Counted from the first letter of the stretch, positions 1-11,660 are shown. The stretch: 64,000 bases of DNA from Mytilus trossulus (GCF_036588685.1 NW_026963296.1:310001-374000), one strand, 5' to 3'. A program made the numbers and translations. Notes: generated by a model not told the origin, from the letters alone.

Positions 1-960
1 TTGATAACAGCAGAGAACATTGTGCAATATAGTATAGTAGATAGTAACAGCAAAGAATTTATTTTAGAATTTTTCATTACCTAGGCAGATTTTTTCATCT
101 TGCAAATACAGTTTCAAAGGACAAATGACATTGTTTGCTGTTATCTTCCAATTGTGACCAATCTAAAATGATGTATTTTCTTAAACTTTAAAATAAAGCA
201 GAAAAATCCTTTCTGTTACCAACTCTGTCCTGTTACCGTTGTCCTTTTACTCAAGATTCTTTCATGTTACCGACATATCTGACTATATTTAAGTATATTT
301 CTAAACCTTTTGTATTGCAAATGCTAAAATCTATACTTGACATTTGATAAACTATTGCAGGGTATACTAGTAAACCACAAATAGTGTCTTAAACTTATTT
401 CTAATTCCCATTAGAAACTTTTTTAAATTGGTTCACTTTGGTAACAGGAAAGAACTGGATTTTTTTGTAACATTTTTAAAATAGCCATTGCTTCCTTATT
501 AAACAATTGTTTGAATTACAGACAACAGTTCCTAGGTCCACAATGTGCGAGCTATTAAAATACCGGGTCTAAAGATCATTTTTTTTTGTTTTTTCTTATT
601 GCCAAACAAATCGACTTTTTCAGATATTGTCTCATATACAGAAAAAAATAATTTCGATTTGTTTTGGTTCTATCATTTATGAAAGTGTAATAGTGAAATA
701 ATAATTCGCTTTTAGCAGCCAGTAAGTTCAATGTTGCCAAAGTTATCCTTTAAAAATCATTCTTGTGCAAATACAAATTGTGGTTAGCATACATGTGTAT
801 TTTAAACTTAAAATATGAAGTTAAACAGACCTAGACAAACTTATTGCACGAGTTCACAATCTTTTTCTATCCGAATGTCTGTTTATATTGCTTATAAGAC
901 CGTCGATGGTCTTTAATTCGAAGCTCAATTCTAAAGTTCATTAGATTGTGTCAAGACTTT

Positions 961-1152
961 AATAAGGCCGTAAGTTTTTTCGTTTGAATTGTTTTACATT
1001 GTGATGTCAGGGCCTTTTATAGCTGACTATGCGGTATGGGCTTTGCTCATTGTTGAAGGCCGTACGGTTACCTATAGTTGTTAATGTTTATGTCATTTTG
1101 GTCTTTTGTGGATAGTTGTCTTATTGGCAATAATACCACATCTTCTTTTTTT
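961..1152 (+). repeat. Dispersed mussel repeat family A, copy 1
   Basis: This is a copy of a dispersed module that recurs at 28475-28740 (minus), 29136-29285 (minus) and 29622-29873 (plus). Shared landmarks are TCGTTTGAATTGTTTTA, TAGCTGACTATGCGGTA, GCTCATTGTTGAAGGCCGTA and a 3' end ACCACATCTTCTTTTTT. I recognise it from memory as very common in Mytilus sequences. No coding capacity is visible. The flanking 1-960 is AT-rich and I see no gene in it. Confidence 0.75.
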
Positions 1153-1343
1153 ATTTAATACACATGCAACAATGATTCATAGTATCGAGCGCCTGTCTTG
1201 TAAATTGATTTTTAGATTTCATGTAATTTGGAAATACAGTTTTGTGTGTAATAGATCTAGATTAAATATGAGTATTTGAGTCAAACATGGCAATATGAAC
1301 TTGACTAATAATGACCCTTTGAATGCATGATTTTTTTGTTTAG

Positions 1344-1419
1344 CTTTCGTGACTTTGCTTGCATCCGGCGAACAAACGTATGAACGTAGTTCCTGGTCGA
1401 ATTCGATACAATACCAATT
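1344..1419 (+). other. Candidate plus-strand coding exon
   Basis: A T-rich tract ending in TTTAG at 1343 is followed by 76 bases open in one frame (phase 2 in, phase 2 out), then a consensus GTAAGT donor at 1420. The 24 full codons begin FVTLLASGEQTYERSS. The stretch is less AT-rich than its surroundings. I do not recognise the peptide and see no partner exons, so this may be chance. It lies on the opposite strand from the EGF gene and would belong to a different transcript. Confidence 0.22.
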
Positions 1420-1989
1420 GTAAGTTTTACATGTTACCTAATGTGTACGTTCAGATTCTGTCAATCGAATCACCTAAAGGTGTATTTGTTTACTGCAATA
1501 TACTAGTACATTATTTTGGTTATGATAATTAATTACTTTCTTTCTATTCGTCTTGGAAAATTGCTAGCATAATGTCAACCTCTATATGAACTAAAGTTTC
1601 CACAATATTTTGACATGTTTGATAAGGTTACATTCCAAAACATGTACCTTAACGTTTTGGACAACTAAAACAAACCTACAATAAGCTTTAAAAAATGTCC
1701 GGAACGCAGGGTACAATAAGCATACTCTTTAACGATAAATGAGAAGTTTAGCCAGCTTAACAAAGTTGTTCAATTCACAATTTTCTACATAAGAGAATGT
1801 CTCTACCAAGTCAGAAATATGACAGTTGTTATCCTTAGTTTGATGTCTTTGAATTTTTCATGTTGCCATTTGATTAGGGACTTCCCTTTTTGAATTTCCC
1901 TCGGAGTTCACTATTTTTGTGATTTCACTTTTCACGAGTATTTCTAAAAATTAGGAAATGAAATGATTGCCAATGAGACAATAATACAC

Positions 1990-2190
1990 TTAAGGAGAAA
2001 CAAAACACTACAGCGAGATAACTCTGTAAAGTCTGCTAAACGTTTTAATTACGTTGTGTTGTAAAGGAAATATTAAGCTTCTTAATGATCAAAACTGGTG
2101 TTTGTCAAACTGCTATATAACGAGTGTAATTTTTCTGACGAAACGGTTGGTTCAAAATTTTCATATTTTTGTTAAAGGATCAACGTAAAT
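1990..2190 (+). repeat. Repeat family D, degenerate copy
   Basis: The sequence matches 61549-61760 over about 200 bases. Shared landmarks are GATAACTC, AAACGTTTTAATTAC, TGGTGTTTGTCAAACTGC and ACGGTTGGTTCAAAATTTT. At 61.5 kb this segment starts with TTAAGGTGGTACC. Here the start has decayed to TTAAGGAGAAAC. It is probably the left end of a DNA transposon. Upstream, 1800-1940 resembles another mussel repeat (GGGACTTCCCTTTTTGAATT), but I do not delimit it. Confidence 0.65.
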
Positions 2191-2279
2191 ACATTGTCAA
2201 AATTTTATGAAAATTAAAGGAGCCAAATTCATTTAAGTGAAAGTACCAACTTAACTGATCATTACTGAAATATACTTAC

Positions 2280-2390
2280 TATTACAAAGTGTTCCATACC
2301 ATCCAGATGAACACGCGCAGTTGTAGCTCGATCCACCAGAAGGATAACATACGCCTAGATTTTGACACGGGTTTGGTAAACATGCATTAA
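2280..2390 (-). CDS. EGF-like exon (ninth intact EGF of PAN-EGF gene)
   Basis: This 111-base exon encodes one EGF-like module, with six cysteines in the order NACLPNPC, NLGVC, YNCAC and GTLC. The minus-strand acceptor TTTAAG abuts its start and a GTAAGT donor (2274-2279) follows its last base. The exon begins with two bases of a split codon and ends with one (phase 1-1), the same as all EGF exons upstream. Splicing from the 3623-3730 exon would read CQF-NACLP. The sequence differs clearly from the array copies, so it is an older, distinct module. No exon further downstream (lower coordinates) could be identified. The transcript either continues beyond the window or has exons I cannot recognise. 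Confidence 0.72.
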
Positions 2391-2875
2391 CTTAAACAGA
2401 AGGTTATACATTTTTCTTCATTAAAACTATTAAATTATTCGCAATCGAAAGTTTTGATTACCAAACATTCAACTAACTATATCAAAAATAGAAATGTTTT
2501 CTTTTACTCACAAAGTTTAACTAGTGTAGTAGAATTGATCTCAAATATGTTCAAATGTAACATCAAACAATAACATTGTCAAATTATATTAGAATCCGTT
2601 ATTATCATACAAATAATCCATACAAATAAGTTACATTGTCAAACAAATATTAGAATCCATTAAACCATCGTGTGATTTTTTTAATATCTAACGACCCAAA
2701 AAGTTAAATCTCTTAACGTTGATGTGTTTCCTTCGGGTATCGTTTGTTACCCTGAAATGTTTTCTCTGTATCGATTTAGGACTTCTTAACAGCGGCATTA
2801 TGTTGTTGACTTTATTTGATAAATCCATTAATTTCTAAAATTGACCAGCTGATTCATTGATTGATTGTTGGTGAT

Positions 2876-3105
2876 GCCACTTTTCGGCGCCCATTAATGC
2901 TTTTAATTGGCAACCAGTTTCATTAGTTGAGGAAACCGGAGTAAAAACCACTGACTTTGAAAGGAACATTTAAAATCTTCGTCAATTAAGGTTGGAGGCG
3001 AGTGACGTGCACGAGAGGGGTTCAAACTCACAACCTCAGTGTTGACTGACAAGTGATTTTAGAAGTAGAGCTACGCAAATCACTTTGCTACCAGGCATCA
3101 TCCAC
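2876..3105 (-). repeat. tRNA-derived SINE
   Basis: On the minus strand, a tRNA-like head contains a B-box-like GGTTGTGAGTTTGAACC near 3020. It is followed by a tail with CTCCAACCTTAATTGAC, a CTCCGGTTTCCTCAAC motif and a GGGCGCCGAAAAGTGGC end. The SINEs at 26580 and 42430 share the general plan of tRNA-like head, a CTCC-AACTTAATTGAC-type block and a GGCTTCCTCC-type block, so this is a related family. It lies in an intron of the EGF gene. Stretch 2391-2875 shows no exon. Confidence 0.6.
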
Positions 3106-3622
3106 CCTAAACCCACACCCCACTCCCCGACAATACAAATTCATGAAACTGACTGCTGGTATTGCAAACCATATCTTAATTCATTGTTTTTTTATTAACA
3201 TTTAACAGTAAATATAGAATAAGTATGCATTGTATCGAAATATCAATGTTATTTGTACAAGACTTTTAAACAGGTAGAAAGCGAGGTCGTGTCGATCATT
3301 TCTTCATAATTTGAGCCTAGAACAAATATCATTTATATTTCGAGACAACGTACGGTTATTCTTTATGAACTTCAACTCTATCAACTGTTCTAAGTGCAGT
3401 ACTTAGGGTAACAACCATCTTTCTTAATTTTGAAGGAAAGACGTAGAATTTTCGAGAACTTGTATTGTTTTATTGAAATTAAACTCTCCGGAAACGCATT
3501 GTCAACCCCATAAACAAGGCGATATACGGTCAGTGACTGTATATCACATATGAATATACGGTCAATGTAATTTGACTGCTCAAATAGTACAGCTACGGTA
3601 CATAAACAATTATTGGTCTTAC

Positions 3623-3730
3623 ACTGGCATTGCGTTCCATAATATCCTTGTCTGCATGTACAAAAATACGTTGATCCAGATATACTACAGGTGCCTGCAT
3701 TTCTACAAGGACCTGATGAACATGGGGTCA
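3623..3730 (-). CDS. EGF-like exon, array copy A (EGF8)
   Basis: This 108-base exon encodes VTPCSSGPCRNAGTC, then a Y-F-C-T-C block and GYYGTQCQ, which is a complete six-cysteine EGF module. The acceptor TTTGTATTACAG and donor T|GTAAGA are both intact, and the phase is 1-1. It is the most downstream of seven nearly identical array exons. It differs from the others at the residue before the fourth cysteine (F instead of I or T) and in its donor (GTAAGA rather than GTAAGC), fitting an older or less homogenised array edge. Splicing to a preceding copy reads CQ-L-TPCSS in frame. Confidence 0.78.
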
Positions 3731-3918
3731 CTGTAATACAAATGAATACGTGTCAATAAGTGAAATAGCCAAAATTAAATTAAAAAAAAAACCGAACTTC
3801 AAAAAATTAAAATTTATAACGAAAAATCCGTTATCAAAGTACAAAATTAAAAACTCAAAAACATCAGACAACTGTCATATTCATGACTTTTTGTTCTACG
3901 TTTATGTAATATAAAAAT

Positions 3919-3960
3919 GATACAATGCATTTTGACAAGGATATGATGAACATGGAGTCA
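3919..3960 (-). pseudogene. Decayed EGF exon fossil
   Basis: Only the first part of an array-type EGF exon survives. The acceptor GTATTACAG is followed by codons for TPCSSYPCQNA, then the homology is lost. Flanking intron sequence matches the other array introns (GTTCAAAACGG, GTGCAAAATTAAAAGCTC). It lies between copies A and B and explains their short spacing of 761 bases. There is no donor, so it cannot act as a normal exon. Confidence 0.6.
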
Positions 3961-4383
3961 CTGTAATACAAATGACTCCTTTTGTATAAGTGAAAAAGCA
4001 TAAATTAAATAACAAAAAAAATCTAGAACTGCAATTAAAGTTCAAAACGGATAATCCATCATCGGAGTGCAAAATTAAAAGCTCAAAAACAACAGATACA
4101 TTTACATATTTCGAGACAATGTATGGATTATTTTTATAACTGTTCCAAATGAATTCCTTATGGTAAAAACTATTATTTCTTTATTTTGAGCAAAAACGTA
4201 AAATTTTCGCGAAGCTGTATGTTTTATTGACGTCATAAATAAAACTTTACAGAAACGCATTTCCAACGTCGTAAACAAGGCAATATATGTTCAGTGACTG
4301 TATATCACAAATGAATATACGGTCAATGCAAATCAACTCCTCGAGTAGCACAGCTGCAGTATATAAACAATTATTGGGCTTAC

Positions 4384-4491
4384 ACTGGCATTGCGTTCCA
4401 TAATATCCTTGTCTGCATGTACAAATATACGTTGATCCAGATATACTACAGGTGCCTGCATTTCTACAAGGACCTGATGAACATGGAGTCA
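4384..4491 (-). CDS. EGF-like exon, array copy B (EGF7)
   Basis: This is a 108-base phase 1-1 exon with six cysteines: TPCSSGPC, NAGTC, YICTC and GTQC. Its acceptor is TTTGTATTACAG and its donor T|GTAAGC. It shares the RNAG variant with copy A, where the other copies have TNAG, so A and B form the older subgroup. It is in frame with its neighbours when spliced. EGF modules of this kind are extracellular and disulphide-bonded. No calcium-binding consensus is present. Confidence 0.8.
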
Positions 4492-5494
4492 CTGTAATAC
4501 AAATTAAAACTTTTTTATAAGTGATAAAGCATAAAGTTAATAACCAAAAAACGCAAGAACTGCAATGAGAGTTCAAAACGGGAAATCCGTAATTGAAGTG
4601 CAAAATTAAAAGTTCAAAAACATCAGATACATTTTGTGTAACTGTCATATTCCAGACTCGGCACATGCCTTTTTTTAATGACCCCTATTTTCTCTTAATA
4701 AATCTTTTGCATTTATAATTATAAGTCAATTGTAAATGTTTCATAACATCTTATTCATTTTTTTAATAGTTTTTGAGAACTTAAACTTGTGGATGATGAA
4801 GCTTGGATAAGTTTAGAGAGAAAAAAAATTCTCCAAATATTCAATGGGTAATATCACGAAAACAAGCACATTGACCTCTATATTTTTTATTAATTTTTTT
4901 TTATTCCTCAATTTATCATGTATTCGATTGAATATTAAAAAAAACTGAAATTAATTAGAAAAAAAAACGATTTTTTTTTAAACTGAGTAGAAAACTTTCT
5001 CAAGATCGATTATTAGCAATCAATCATGTTTTCGATTGAATATTAAAAAAATTTAGAAATTCATTAGAAAAAAATTCAAAATTCAAAATTTGAAACCGTG
5101 GTACCGTGAACATCTAGTATAGACTTGAATACTTATTGGACAGAGCCTTCACCTATTTAAATTTTTGCAATTCTTGTTTTTCTCTTATTTGTGTTACATT
5201 TATATTTCAAGACAATGTATGGATTATTTTTATACTGCAACCCTTATAGCTGTTCTAAATGAAGTTCTTATGGTAAAAACTATTATTTCTTTATTTTGAG
5301 CGAAAAACGTAAATTTTCCGCGAACCTGTATGTTTTATTGACGTCATAAATAAAACTCTACGGAAACGCATTTCCAACGTCGTAAAGAAGGCAATATATG
5401 TTCAGTAAATGTATATCACAAATGAATATACGGTGAATGCAAATTAACTCATCATGTAGCACAGCTGCAGTATATAAACAATTATTGGGCTTAC

Positions 5495-5602
5495 ACTGGC
5501 ATTGCGTTCCATAATATCCTTGTCTGCATGTACAAGTGTAGGTTGATCCAGATATACTACAGGTGCCTGCATTTGTACAAGGACCTGATGAACATGGGGT
5601 CA
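5495..5602 (-). CDS. EGF-like exon, array copy C (EGF6)
   Basis: This is a 108-base phase 1-1 exon encoding TPCSSGPCTNAGTC, then YTCTC and GYYGTQCQ. Acceptor TTTGTATTACAG is weakened slightly here (TTGTATTACAG preceded by CAG), and the donor T|GTAAGC is intact. Spacing to copy B is 1,111 bases. The intron 5' of it in transcript order carries the same AT-rich block as the others. Confidence 0.8.
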
Positions 5603-6482
5603 CTGTAATACAACTGAATACGTTTCAATAAGTGAAATAGCCGAAAAGTAAATAACAAAAAAAAACGAGCTCCAATGAAAGTTCAAAACGGAAATCCGTA
5701 TTGGAAGTGCAAAATTAAAAGCTCAAAAACATCAGATAACTGTCATATTCCTGACTTAGCACATGCCTTTTGTTATTGACCCCTAGTTTCTCTTAATAAA
5801 TCTTTTGCATGTATAATTATAAGTCAATTGTTAATGTTTAAAAACATTTTATTCGTTTTTTTAATAGCTTTTGAGAACTTAAACTTGTGGATGATGCAGC
5901 TTGGATAAGTCTAGAGACAACATTTTTCCGCCAAATATTCAATGGGTAATATCACGAAAACGAGCACATTGACCTCCATATTTTTTTTTAATTTTTTTTA
6001 TTCCTCAATAAATCATGTTTTCGATTGAATATTAAAAAAAAAGGCAATTAAGTAGAAAAAAACCGAAAAATTCAAAACTTGAAACCGTGGTTCAGTGAAA
6101 ATCTAGTATAGACTTGAATAATTATTGGACAGAGCCTTCACCTAATTATATTTTTGCAATTTTTGTTTTTTTCTTATTTGTGTTACATTTATATTTCGAG
6201 ACAATGTATGGATTCATTTTATACTGCAACCCTTATCACTGTTCTAAATGAAGTCCTTATGGTAAAAACTATTATTTCTTTATTTTGAGCTTAAACGTTA
6301 AATTTTTGCGAAGCTGTATGTTTTATTGACGTCATAAATAAAACTCTACGGAAACGCATTTCCAACGTCGTAAATAAGGCAATATATGTTCAGTGACTGT
6401 ATATCACAAATGAATATACGGTCAATGCAAATTAACTCCCCAAGTAGCACAGATGCAGTATATAAACAATTATTGGGCTTAC

Positions 6483-6590
6483 ACTGGCATTGCGTTCCAT
6501 AATATCCTTGTCTGCATGTACAAGTGTAGGTTGATCCAGATATACTACAGGTGCCTGCATTGGTACAAGGATCTGATGAACATGGGGTCA
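6483..6590 (-). CDS. EGF-like exon, array copy D (EGF5)
   Basis: This is a 108-base phase 1-1 exon with intact splice borders. It carries one distinctive substitution, SSDPC instead of SSGPC in the first loop. All six cysteines are kept. It lies 988 bases from copy C and 1,039 from copy E. The intron on its high-coordinate side (6600-7000) is nearly identical to those of E and F. Confidence 0.8.
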
Positions 6591-7521
6591 CTGTAATACA
6601 AATGAATACGTTTCAATAAGTGGAATAGCCATAAAGTAAATAAAAAAAAAACGAGCTCCAATGAAAGTTCAAAACGGAAATCTGTATTCGAAGTGCAAAA
6701 TTAAAAGCTCAAAAACATCAGATAACTGTCATATTCCTGACTTAGCACATGCCCTTTGTTATTGACCCCTAGTTTCCCTTAAAAAATCTTTTGCATGTAT
6801 AATTATAAATCAATTGTAAATGTTTAAACACATTTTGTTCATTTTTTAATAGTTTTTGAAAACTTACCCTTGTGAATGATGAAAAAATATTCAATGGGTA
6901 ATATCACGAAAACAAGCACATTGACCTTTATATTTTTTTTGATTCGGAATCCTTTATTAATCCCTATCAATATATTCTAGTTTTATGAAAAAGCTATTTA
7001 TTTTAAAACGGAGTAGAAACCTTCTGAAGATCGATGAATAGCAATCAATCATGTATTCGATTGAAAATTCAAAAATAATTGAATTTAATTAGAAAAAAAA
7101 CAAAAAATTTAAAACTTGAAACCGTGGTACAGTGAAAATCTAGCATAGACTTGAATAATTATTGGACAGAGCTTTCACCTAACTATATTTTTGCAATTCT
7201 TGTTTTTCTCTTATTTGTGTTACATTTATATTTCGAGACGACAATGTATGGATTCTTTTTTAACTGCAATCCTTATCACTGTTCTAAATGAAGTCCTTAT
7301 GGTAAAAACTGTTAATTCTTTATTTTGAGCGAAAAACGTAACATTTCCACGAACCTGTATGTTTTATTGACGTCATAAATAAAACACTAAAAACGCATTT
7401 CCAACGTCGTAAACAAGGCAATATATGTTCAGTGACTGTATATCATATATGAATATACGGTCAATGCAAATTAACTCCTCAAGTAGCACAGCTGCAGTAT
7501 ATAAACAATTATTGGGCTTAC

Positions 7522-7629
7522 ACTGGCATTGCGTTCCATAATATCCTTGTCTGCATGTACAAGTGTACGTTGATCCAGATATACTACAGGTGCCTGCATT
7601 GGTACAAGGACCTGATGAACATGGGGTCA
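7522..7629 (-). CDS. EGF-like exon, array copy E (EGF4)
   Basis: This is a 108-base phase 1-1 exon with the same encoded peptide as copies F and G (TPCSSGPCTNAG start, YTCTC, GTQCQ). It is the first of three units spaced by exactly 1,039 bases. Introns on both sides are almost identical to those of F, which points to very recent duplication or gene conversion. Both splice sites are intact. Confidence 0.82.
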
Positions 7630-8560
7630 CTGTAATACAAATGAATACGTTTCAATAAGTGGAATAGCCATAAAGTAAATAAAAAAAAAACGAGCTCCAA
7701 TGAAAGTTCAAAACGGAAATCTGTATTCGAAGTGCAAAATTAAAAGCTCAAAAACATCAGATAACTGTCATATTCCTGACTTAGCACATGCCCTTTGTTA
7801 TTGACCCCTAGTTTCCCTTAAAAAATCTTTTGCATGTATAATTATAAATCAATTGTAAATGTTTAAACACATTTTGTTCATTTTTTAATAGTTTTTGAAA
7901 ACTTACCCTTGTGAATGATGAAAAAATATTCAATGGGTAATATCACGAAAACAAGCACATTGACCTTTATATTTTTTTTGATTCGGAATCCTTTATTAAT
8001 CCCTATCAATATATTCTAGTTTTATGAAAAAGCTATTTATTTTAAAACGGAGTAGAAACCTTCTGAAGATCGATGAATAGCAATCAATCATGTATTCGAT
8101 TGAAAATTCAAAAATAATTGAATTTAATTAGAAAAAAAACAAAAAATTTAAAACTTGAAACCGTGGTACAGTGAAAATCTAGCATAGACTTGAATAATTA
8201 TTGGACAGAGCTTTCACCTAACTATATTTTTGCAATTCTTGTTTTTCTCTTATTTGTGTTACATTTATATTTCGAGACGACAATGTATGGATTCTTTTTT
8301 AACTGCAATCCTTATCACTGTTCTAAATGAATTCCTTATGGTAAAAACTGTTAATTCTTTATTTTGAGCGAAAAACGTAACATTTCCACGAACCTGTATG
8401 TTTTATTGACGTCATAAATAAAACACTAAAAACGCATTTCCAACGTCGTAAACAAGGCAATATATGTTCAGTGACTGTATATCATATATGAATATACGGT
8501 CAATGCAAATTAACTCCTCAAGTAGCACAGCTGCAGTATATAAACAATTATTGGGCTTAC

Positions 8561-8668
8561 ACTGGCATTGCGTTCCATAATATCCTTGTCTGCATGTACA
8601 AGTGTACGTTGATCCAGATATACTACAGGTGCCTGCATTGGTACAAGGACCTGATGAACATGGGGTCA
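8561..8668 (-). CDS. EGF-like exon, array copy F (EGF3)
   Basis: This 108-base phase 1-1 exon encodes the same peptide as copies E and G. The whole 1,039-base unit matches unit E with only a few visible differences, for example GAATTCC instead of GAAGTCC near 8330 and AAACAATC instead of AAAAAATC near 8860. Splice sites are intact. In the mature protein it would add one EGF module of 36 residues. Confidence 0.82.
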
Positions 8669-9599
8669 CTGTAATACAAATGAATACGTTTCAATAAGTG
8701 GAATAGCCATAAAGTAAATAAAAAAAAAACGAGCTCCAATGAAAGTTCAAAACGGAAATCTGTATTCGAAGTGCAAAATTAAAAGCTCAAAAACATCAGA
8801 TAACTGTCATATTCCTGACTTAGCACATGCCCTTTGTTATTGACCCCTAGTTTCCCTTAAACAATCTTTTGCATGTATAATTATAAATCAATTGTAAATG
8901 TTTAAACACATTTTGTTCATTTTTTAATAGTTTTTGAAAACTTACCCTTGTGAATGATGAAAAAATATTCAATGGGTAATATCACGAAAACAAGCACATT
9001 GACCTTTATATTTTTTTTGATTCGGAATCCTTTATTAATCCCTATCAATATATTCTAGTTTTATGAAAAAGCTATTTATTTTAAAACGGAGTAGAAACCT
9101 TCTGAAGATCGATGAATAGCAATCAATCATGTATTCGATTGAAAATTCAAAAATAATTGAATTTAATTAGAAAAAAAACAAAAAATTTAAAACTTGAAAC
9201 CGTGGTACAGTGAAAATCTAGCATAGACTTGAATAATTATTGGACAGAGCTTTCACCTAACTATATTTTTGCAATTCTTGTTTTTCTCTTATTTGTGTTA
9301 CATTTATATTTCGAGACGACAATGTATGGATTCTTTTTTAACTGCAATCCTTATCACTGTTCTAAATGAAGTCCTTATGGTAAAAACTGTTAATTCTTTA
9401 TTTTGAGCGAAAAACGTAACATTTCCACGAACCTGTATGTTTTATTGACGTCATAAATAAAACACTAAAAACGCATTTCCAACGTCGTAAACAAGGCAAT
9501 ATATGTTCAGTGACTGTATATCATATATGAATATACGGTCAATGCAAGTTGGCTGCTCAAGTAGCACAGCTGCAGTATATAAACAATTATTGGGCTTAC

Positions 9600-9707
9600 A
9601 CTGGCATTGCGTTCCATAATATCCTTGTCTGCATGTACAAGTGTACGTTGATCCAGATATACTACAGGTGCCTGCATTGGTACAAGGACCTGATGAACAT
9701 GGGGTCA
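9600..9707 (-). CDS. EGF-like exon, array copy G (EGF2)
   Basis: This is a 108-base phase 1-1 exon, the first of the homogenised array in transcript order. It encodes the same peptide as E and F. Its donor-side intron matches E and F except for a short changed stretch near 9546 (GTTGGCTGC). Its acceptor-side intron diverges after about 9740 into a short linker to EGF1, so this is the array edge. Splicing from EGF1 gives CE-V-TPCSS in frame. Confidence 0.82.
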
Positions 9708-10145
9708 CTGTAATACAAATGAATACGTTTAAATAAGTGAAATAACAAAAATCAAATAACAAAAAAACAAAAAAAACGAGCTCCAATGAAAATTCATAAC
9801 GAAAAATCCGTAATCAAAGTGCAAAATTAAAAACTCAAAAACATCAGACAACCGTCATATTCCTGACTTAGTTCATATTTGTTTTTCTAATATAGAAATG
9901 AGCAAAATGTGGTATACGTTCTCTTGTGTAAGATTGATGCATACCAATCAATAATGTAATCGATTGAAAATTTCAAAAAATGAAATTAATTAGAAAAAAA
10001 CGAAAAATATTCAAAACTTGAAGCCGTGGTACAGTGACAATCTAGTAAAGACTTGAATAAATATTGGAAATTGCCGTCACAAACTTATTTTTCAATTTTT
10101 GTTTTTGTCTTAATTGTGCTATAAAGTGAATACAAAATAACGTAC

Positions 10146-10253
10146 CTTCGCAGTGTTGTCCACTGTATCCAGCTAGGCAGCGACAGCTATGGTCTTTCAC
10201 AGAGTTAATACACAAAGCGCCATTTTGACACTGATTATTATCACAAGGTGTAT
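10146..10253 (-). CDS. EGF-like exon (EGF1) of PAN-EGF gene
   Basis: This is a 108-base phase 1-1 exon with a TTTAG acceptor and a G|GTACGT donor. It encodes DTPCDNNQCQNGALC, then HSCRC, GYSGQHCE, a standard EGF-like module whose sequence is quite unlike the array copies. The previous exon (12088-12175) ends with a single G. Joining restores GAT (Asp) and reads CLPF-DTPC. It is therefore the first EGF after the PAN region, and is probably an ancestral module never captured by the tandem amplification. Confidence 0.8.
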
Positions 10254-10849
10254 CTAAACATAACATATAAGTGATACAGTTTATAACATTGGATTTATAA
10301 TTAACGTTAAGAATTTTACCAGAAAAGGGGATGGACAATTTATAATAAAATTAGTATAAAAATATACTTAAAGTTATACTGAATGTTAGAATATTTATAT
10401 TACATATTCATTGCTTAATAATTTAATTTTGAATGTAACGCGTCTTCTGATTGGCTGACGTTATTATGATATCAGGCTAAAGACATAATTTAGTCATGAG
10501 ACCGTGACATCATCAACATTTTTTCATGTTTTTCTACGGTTTAAAATGGAATTTAGAATCAAATTATAAAAAATGACTAATATTTTTTCTGTCTATTCGA
10601 AATAGCATAAAAAATTTGGTGCACACTGTTAAATAATCGATGAGGAGAATCGTTCTTTTATTCGATTGATTTCCGAAGAAAATAAAAAAAACTCATAAAT
10701 GCACGTGGTTCTAATGACAACGTCAATTAAAACTCAGGGAAAACAATTGATCTTAACAATATTTAATGGTTGTTACATAAAATTCTATTACAGAAATATA
10801 TGTTTTGTTATTGTAAATCTATCAATTTGGGAAATAAAATTGAAAATAG

Positions 10850-11083
10850 AAATAAGGCATATGTCAAAGCGACAACAACCCGACCATAGAGCAGACAATA
10901 GCCGAAGGCCGCCAGTGGGTCTTCATTGTAGCAAGGAACTCCTGCAACCGTCCCGGAGGCGTATTTTTCAGATGGCTCCTAATGAAATATGCATACTAGT
11001 TCAGTGATAATGAACGCCATACTTAACTCCAAATTGTACACAAGAAACTTAAATTTAAAAATAATACAAGACTAACAAAGGCC
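10850..11083 (+). repeat. Dispersed mussel repeat family C, copy 1
   Basis: The module has landmarks TCAAAGCGACAACAACCCGA, CATAGAGCAGACAA, GGTCTTCA, CGGAGGCGT, ATACTAGTT, GATAATG and ACAAGACTAACAAAGGCC. It recurs at 62562-62812 and, heavily decayed, at 63430-63560. It lies in the intron between EGF1 and the Cys-rich exon. An open frame running through it is repeat-derived and not a gene. I recognise this module as frequent in Mytilus. Confidence 0.75.
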
Positions 11084-11404
11084 ATTGTTAGAATAACTTC
11101 TACAAATGATATATTGATATATTTCTTATAACTATTTAATAGTTTTATCTGTTATTCACAATTACATAAAGCCAAACAGATAGTTGTCCATTTTATAAAT
11201 TGTATTTCTGTAAACACAGGCAATGTTATTTCCCAATAGGAAACCCCTTTACCATGTTTACACTTATAACTGTGCAACTTTCAATATGAAGTTTCGTCAT
11301 TGTTTTTTTTTATACCTAGAACGGAAACTTGATATAGTATACTATTTTATTCAAAGTTTTCAACATTTATTTGCACAGAACTTCTAAGAGTTTGAACTTA
11401 TACC

Positions 11405-11660
11405 AAAAGAGGGACGAAAGATACCAAAGGGACAGTCAAACTCATAAATCTAAAACAAACTGACAACGCCATGGCTAAAAATGAAAAAGACAAACAGAAA
11501 AACAATAGCACACATGACACAACATAGAAAAGTAAAGAATAAACAACACGAACCCCACCAAAAACTAGGGGTGATCTCAGGTGCTCCGGAAGGGTAAGCA
11601 GATCCTGCTCCACACGTGGCACCCGTCGTGTTGCTTATGTGATTATAAATCCGGTAAATA
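11405..11660 (-). repeat. Repeat family E (retroelement 3' tail module), solo copy
   Basis: This module of about 255 bases has landmarks GACAACGCCATGGCTAAAA, ACACGAACCCCACC, AAACTAGGGGTGATCTCAG and GGTAAGCAGATCCTGCTCCA. The same module lies directly next to the reverse transcriptase fossil at 16788-17030, in the position expected for its 3' tail, and a decayed copy is at 58775-58955. It is intronic here. Overlapping open frames are repeat-derived. Orientation is given relative to the reverse transcriptase. Confidence 0.72.

Noticed and set aside
200..460. Inverted TGTTACC/GGTAACA motifs as a MITE
   Set aside because: Only short words (CCTGTTACC, GGTAACAGGAAAG) are shared, with no clear ends or second copy in the window.
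10699..11007. Open frame containing SKRQQPDHRADNS
   Set aside because: It is a reading frame of dispersed repeat family C, which recurs at 62.6 kb.
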